A stretch of 64,000 nucleotides of DNA from the NCBI GenBank assembly GCA_963799395.1, contig CAWCWZ010000012.1, forward strand, positions 4,242 to 68,241, in the 5' to 3' direction. Under the pieces are notes generated by a model. That model had not been told where the DNA came from. It did no database searches and saw only the letters and a list, made by a program, of their open reading frames with translations. Of this stretch, positions 61,562 through 64,000 are shown piece by piece. The position numbers and the translations under genes were made by a program. The DNA comes from Bog-752 sp963799395 (GTDB lineage: Bacteria; Actinomycetota; Thermoleophilia; UBA2241). Each line of letters begins with the position of its first letter. The first letter of the stretch is position 1.

Positions 61562-62301
61562 ATGGTGGAGGGGGACGACCAGGGCGACGCGCCCGCGTTG
61601 AGCGCTGCCGGGAGCGGCAAGTTCAGCGCCGGGAGTGGCGAGGCCGTCGGCGGAAGCGGGAAGGTCAGCGCCGGAGGCGGCAAGGCCGGCGCGGCAAGGG
61701 CCGCGCGACGGGCGCGCGCAAGCTCGAGGCGACCAAGCCTGCGAAGACGTCGGCGGCGCGCCCGGCCGGGCCTCGGATCGGCGTGATCAGCGACACCCAC
61801 GGCTATCTCGATCCCGCCGTCCTTGCGCTGTTCGCCGGCGTGTCGCACATCATCCACGCCGGCGACGTCGGCGACGCCGCCGTCCTTTCATCGCTCGAGG
61901 CGATCGCGCCGGTGACCGCCGTCTCTGGCAACGTCGAGAGCGACGACCTGGTCTCGGTGCTGCCGCGCGAGGTGATCGGCGAGATCGCCGGCGTGCGGTT
62001 CGTCGTGGCTCACAAGCCCAAGCGGCTCCTCAAGCGTCTCGCGGCCGGTCGCATCGTGGTCGGCCCCGACGGGCAGCCCCCCGACCTCGTCGTCTTCGGC
62101 CATGTCCACGTCCCGTCGGCGCTCTGGGTCGACGGCGCGCTGTATCTGAACCCGGGCACGGCGAGCGCTCCCGACGAGGAAGACGACGGACCCACGGTGG
62201 TCATCGTCGAGGTCGAGCCCACCGGCCTGTCGGCGCGGTTCATCCCGCTCGCGCGTCGCCGTGGCGACGATGGGTCGCCGCTCGCGAACCGCGCTCGCTA
62301 G
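61562..62301 (+). CDS. MJ0936/YfcE-type phosphodiesterase with low-complexity N-terminus (frameshifted 61690-61715)
   Basis: The calcineurin-like domain starts RIGVISDTHGYLD and has HAGDVGD, SGNVES, VAHKPKR and G-H-V-H-V (about 100-106 of the domain). These supply the full set of metal ligands of the MJ0936/YfcE family (broad phosphodiesterases), except that the last G-x-H-x-H reads FGHVHVP as usual. No start is well placed for that frame. Upstream, AGGAGG and ATG 61562 open a Gly/Ala/Lys-rich frame in another phase. Adding one base near 61690-61715 joins it through ATGARKLEATKPAKTS to the enzyme. Alternatively translation begins at GTG 61783 without the N-terminal strand residues RIG. Confidence 0.75.
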
Positions 62302-62362
62302 GCCCGACGGCAGCCGGGCGGGTGGCGACGTCGGACCGGACGGCCGCGACGTCGCGGAGCGC

Positions 62363-62455
62363 TCAGTGGTGGCGTATCCTCCGCGCGGCCACTTGGTAGA
62401 TGCCGAGCAGCATCAGGCCCAGCGCTGCGACGTATGCGAACCCCATGACCAGCAT
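62363..62455 (-). CDS. 30-residue single-TM microprotein
   Basis: Frame MLVMGFAYVAALGLMLLGIY, then QVAARRIRHH. One TM helix with a basic C-terminal tail, which gives a positive-inside orientation. GGGGAGG lies eight bases before the ATG. It occupies an otherwise empty 345-bp gap. It resembles in style the tiny subunits KdpF, CydX or CcoQ, but no partner complex is adjacent. It is divergent from the ABC ATPase gene. Confidence 0.55.
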   Translation of the reverse strand: MLVMGFAYVAALGLMLLGIYQVAARRIRHH

Positions 62456-62646
62456 CGGGTGTGCCTCCCCGGTTCGACCCTTGTGGTATCAATGATGCCC
62501 GGGTGCGCGTGAAGGAGCCGTGAAGGCGCCCGGCGCCGGTGCAAAGAGTCCGTGAAAGCCGGACACTCTCAGCTTTCTCACAGCTTCGGCCCAGCCGATG
62601 CTCAGGCAAATTCGGTAGACTTCGGAATATTCATGAAAGGAACCAA

Positions 62647-63378
62647 GTGAGCGAGTACGGGCTGCCGAGCGCCGGCGCGAGCGACGGCGTCATCCTCACC
62701 GCGACCGGCATCGAGCGCACCTACCGCCGCGGAGACATCGCCCTGCCGGTCCTCTACGACCTTGATCTTCAGGTCCGCCGCGGCGAATGGGTCGCCTGCA
62801 CGGGGCGCTCCGGCTCCGGCAAGTCCACCCTGTTGCACGTGCTCGGCCTGCTCGACAGCGCCGACGCAGGCACTTACCTGTTGGCCGGTCACGATGTCAG
62901 CGACCTGGACGATTCGGCCCGCGCCCGCCTTCGCAACGAGCTCCTCGGCTTCGTCTTTCAGCTCCACAACCTGCTGCCCCGCACGAGCGCCCTCGAAAAC
63001 GTGGCCACCCCTCTGGTCTACCGCGGCGTGCGCCGGGCCGAGCGCCTGCGGCGCGCGCAGGCGGCCCTGGCCGCCGTCGGCCTCGAGGACCGCGCCTCAC
63101 ACGACCCCGGTCAGCTCTCGGGCGGCCAGATGCAGCGCGTGGCGATCGCCCGGGCCCTTGTCGGCGACCCGGAGCTGCTGCTGGTCGACGAACCCACCGG
63201 CAACCTCGACCTGGTGGCCACCGCCGAAGTGCTCGAGCTGCTCGACGCCCTGCACGCCGACGGTCGCACGATCGTCATGATCACCCACGAAGAAGACGTC
63301 GCCGCCCACGCCGACAGGCGCCTGGTGCTGCGCGACGGCAGCCTGCACGACGAACTCACCTTGGAGGAACTACGATGA
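62647..63378 (+). CDS. ABC transporter ATPase (MacB/LolD type)
   Basis: A 243-residue nucleotide-binding subunit. GTG start after AAAGGAACCA. Walker A GRSGSGKST (K59), Q-loop FVFQLHNLLPRTSALENV, signature L157-S-G-G-Q161, Walker B LLLVDE (D181, E182) and the switch His in MITHEEDVA. The L-L-P/T-A-x-E-N-V segment marks the MacB/LolD/FtsE group, whose ATPases drive a permease that works with a periplasmic or extracellular adaptor. The next gene, overlapping by four bases, is such an adaptor. The permease must lie beyond the window. Confidence 0.92.
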   Translation: MSEYGLPSAGASDGVILTATGIERTYRRGDIALPVLYDLDLQVRRGEWVACTGRSGSGKSTLLHVLGLLDSADAGTYLLAGHDVSDLDDSARARLRNELLGFVFQLHNLLPRTSALENVATPLVYRGVRRAERLRRAQAALAAVGLEDRASHDPGQLSGGQMQRVAIARALVGDPELLLVDEPTGNLDLVATAEVLELLDALHADGRTIVMITHEEDVAAHADRRLVLRDGSLHDELTLEELR

Positions 63379-64000
63379 CGCTTGCTCACCCGCGCCGGTC
63401 GAACCGGCGGCTCAGCGCCGGTCTCGGCGCGATTCTCGCTCTCATGGTCGTGACCGCGCTGGTCGTGGCCGGCTGCGGTAGCTCAAGCAAGGCGGCCGCG
63501 GCGGCCTCGACGACGGGCCGCACCGCCCAGGTCCTTGCCACCGTGCGCCTCGGCAACCTCATCGACAGCGTGACGGGCAGGGTGCAGCTCACCTCGACCA
63601 CGGGCAAGGTCACCGGCACCATCCAGGTGGCGGGACAGAACGCGTCGCAGGTGGCGGCCGGCCAGTCGGTCACGCTGGCATTCTTCAAGTTGCCGGCCGG
63701 CGTCAGCCCGGGCGCCTTCGGCTCGGGCTCGGCCCGTCCCAGTACCGCTCCCTCCGCCGGAAGCGGCGGCCAGGGCAGCGGCTACGGCCAGGGCTACTTC
63801 GGCTCGGGCAACGGGTCGAGCGGTGGCCAGGGATTCTTCGGTCAGGGCGGCCAGGGCGGCCAGGGCGTGCTCCGCGGCGGCAAGACCGCACAGGCACAGT
63901 GACCGCGGTCGGCGCCGGGAGCAACGGCTCGGTGACGGCGACGGTCGCCATCGCCAAACTGCCCGCCGGTGTCACGACCAAGTACATGGGCATCGCCCAG
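63375..64000 (+). CDS. HlyD-type membrane fusion protein, partial and frameshifted near 63888
   Basis: The ATG overlaps the ATPase stop (ATGA). A basic N-terminus and a hydrophobic core with a lipobox-like VVAGCGSS (about residues 31-38) suggest a lipoprotein. Then come VLATVRLGNLIDSVTGRVQL, typical of efflux adaptors, and a Gly/Gln/Ser-rich loop (about 115-165). At 63887-63889 the frame is lost. One extra C restores TATGTVTAVGAG and a second K-L-P-A-G-V unit that runs to the window end. The two halves share the G-x-V...V-A/T-L/V-A-x-x-K-L-P-A-G-V pattern. It should link the ABC ATPase/permease to export substrates. Confidence 0.8.

Overview
This is a very GC-rich window (about 70% by eye) from a chromosomal region of what looks like an actinobacterium. 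The gene content supports this: Ku next to LigD, LytR-CpsA-Psr and class A PBP wall genes, an L,D-transpeptidase, a DUF202/DUF1003/HdeD set of small membrane proteins, frequent GTG starts, and one likely leaderless mRNA. The MttB homologue, the isolated type IV prepilin, the glutamic (G1) peptidases and an NrfD-type molybdoenzyme point to a deep or uncultured lineage (a Thermoleophilia-like or related group) rather than Streptomyces or Mycobacterium. That placement is inference. No tRNA, rRNA, CRISPR array, transposase, integrase or attachment site was recognised.

Layout. 0-4.5 kb: the 3' end of an mttB-family gene, a secreted triple-repeat protein, an MFS transporter and two small ORFs. 3.6-7.2 kb: ku and ligD (NHEJ). 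7.4-12.1 kb: LCP protein, class A PBP and a primary-type sigma factor. 12.2-19.2 kb: a five-gene respiratory molybdoenzyme operon (Tat-exported catalytic subunit, four-cluster Fe-S subunit, NrfD membrane anchor, TorD chaperone, polyferredoxin) behind a candidate FNR-type palindrome and promoter. 19.2-23.7 kb: two oligopeptide-type ABC permeases divergent from a membrane-tethered solute-binding protein, with no ATPase genes beside them. 23.8-25.3 kb: cardiolipin synthase. 25.4-29.7 kb: a secreted G1 peptidase followed by a secreted Ycf48-type beta-propeller. 30-36.6 kb: zinc-ribbon protein, unusual ferredoxin, L,D-transpeptidase, HtrA-type protease, DUF1003 protein and a Cys-rich protein. 36.8-43.8 kb: MalT-type LuxR regulator, a cysteine desulfurase/MoeB pair, GH18 protein, DUF202 protein and a prepilin. 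44-49.8 kb: acetyltransferase, HdeD-like protein, TetR regulator and two translationally coupled glycosyltransferases. 50-54.4 kb: a second, diverged copy of the G1 peptidase plus Ycf48 cassette. 54.5-64 kb: DedA, glutaredoxin, two GGDEF proteins, acetyltransferase, MBL hydrolase, YihY, a phosphodiesterase and the start of an ABC export system (ATPase plus membrane-fusion protein) that runs off the window.

Two themes stand out. First, the peptidase/propeller cassette occurs twice about 25 kb apart, and both partners carry the same two C-terminal domains, which suggests a common extracellular system. Second, at least eleven single-base-scale frameshifts interrupt ten otherwise intact genes. 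Many of them are repaired by changing a G or C run by one base, so a consensus-sequence error is the most economical explanation. Gene ends are repeatedly marked by long, perfectly paired GC hairpins with four-base loops and no T tract, which probably act as terminators.
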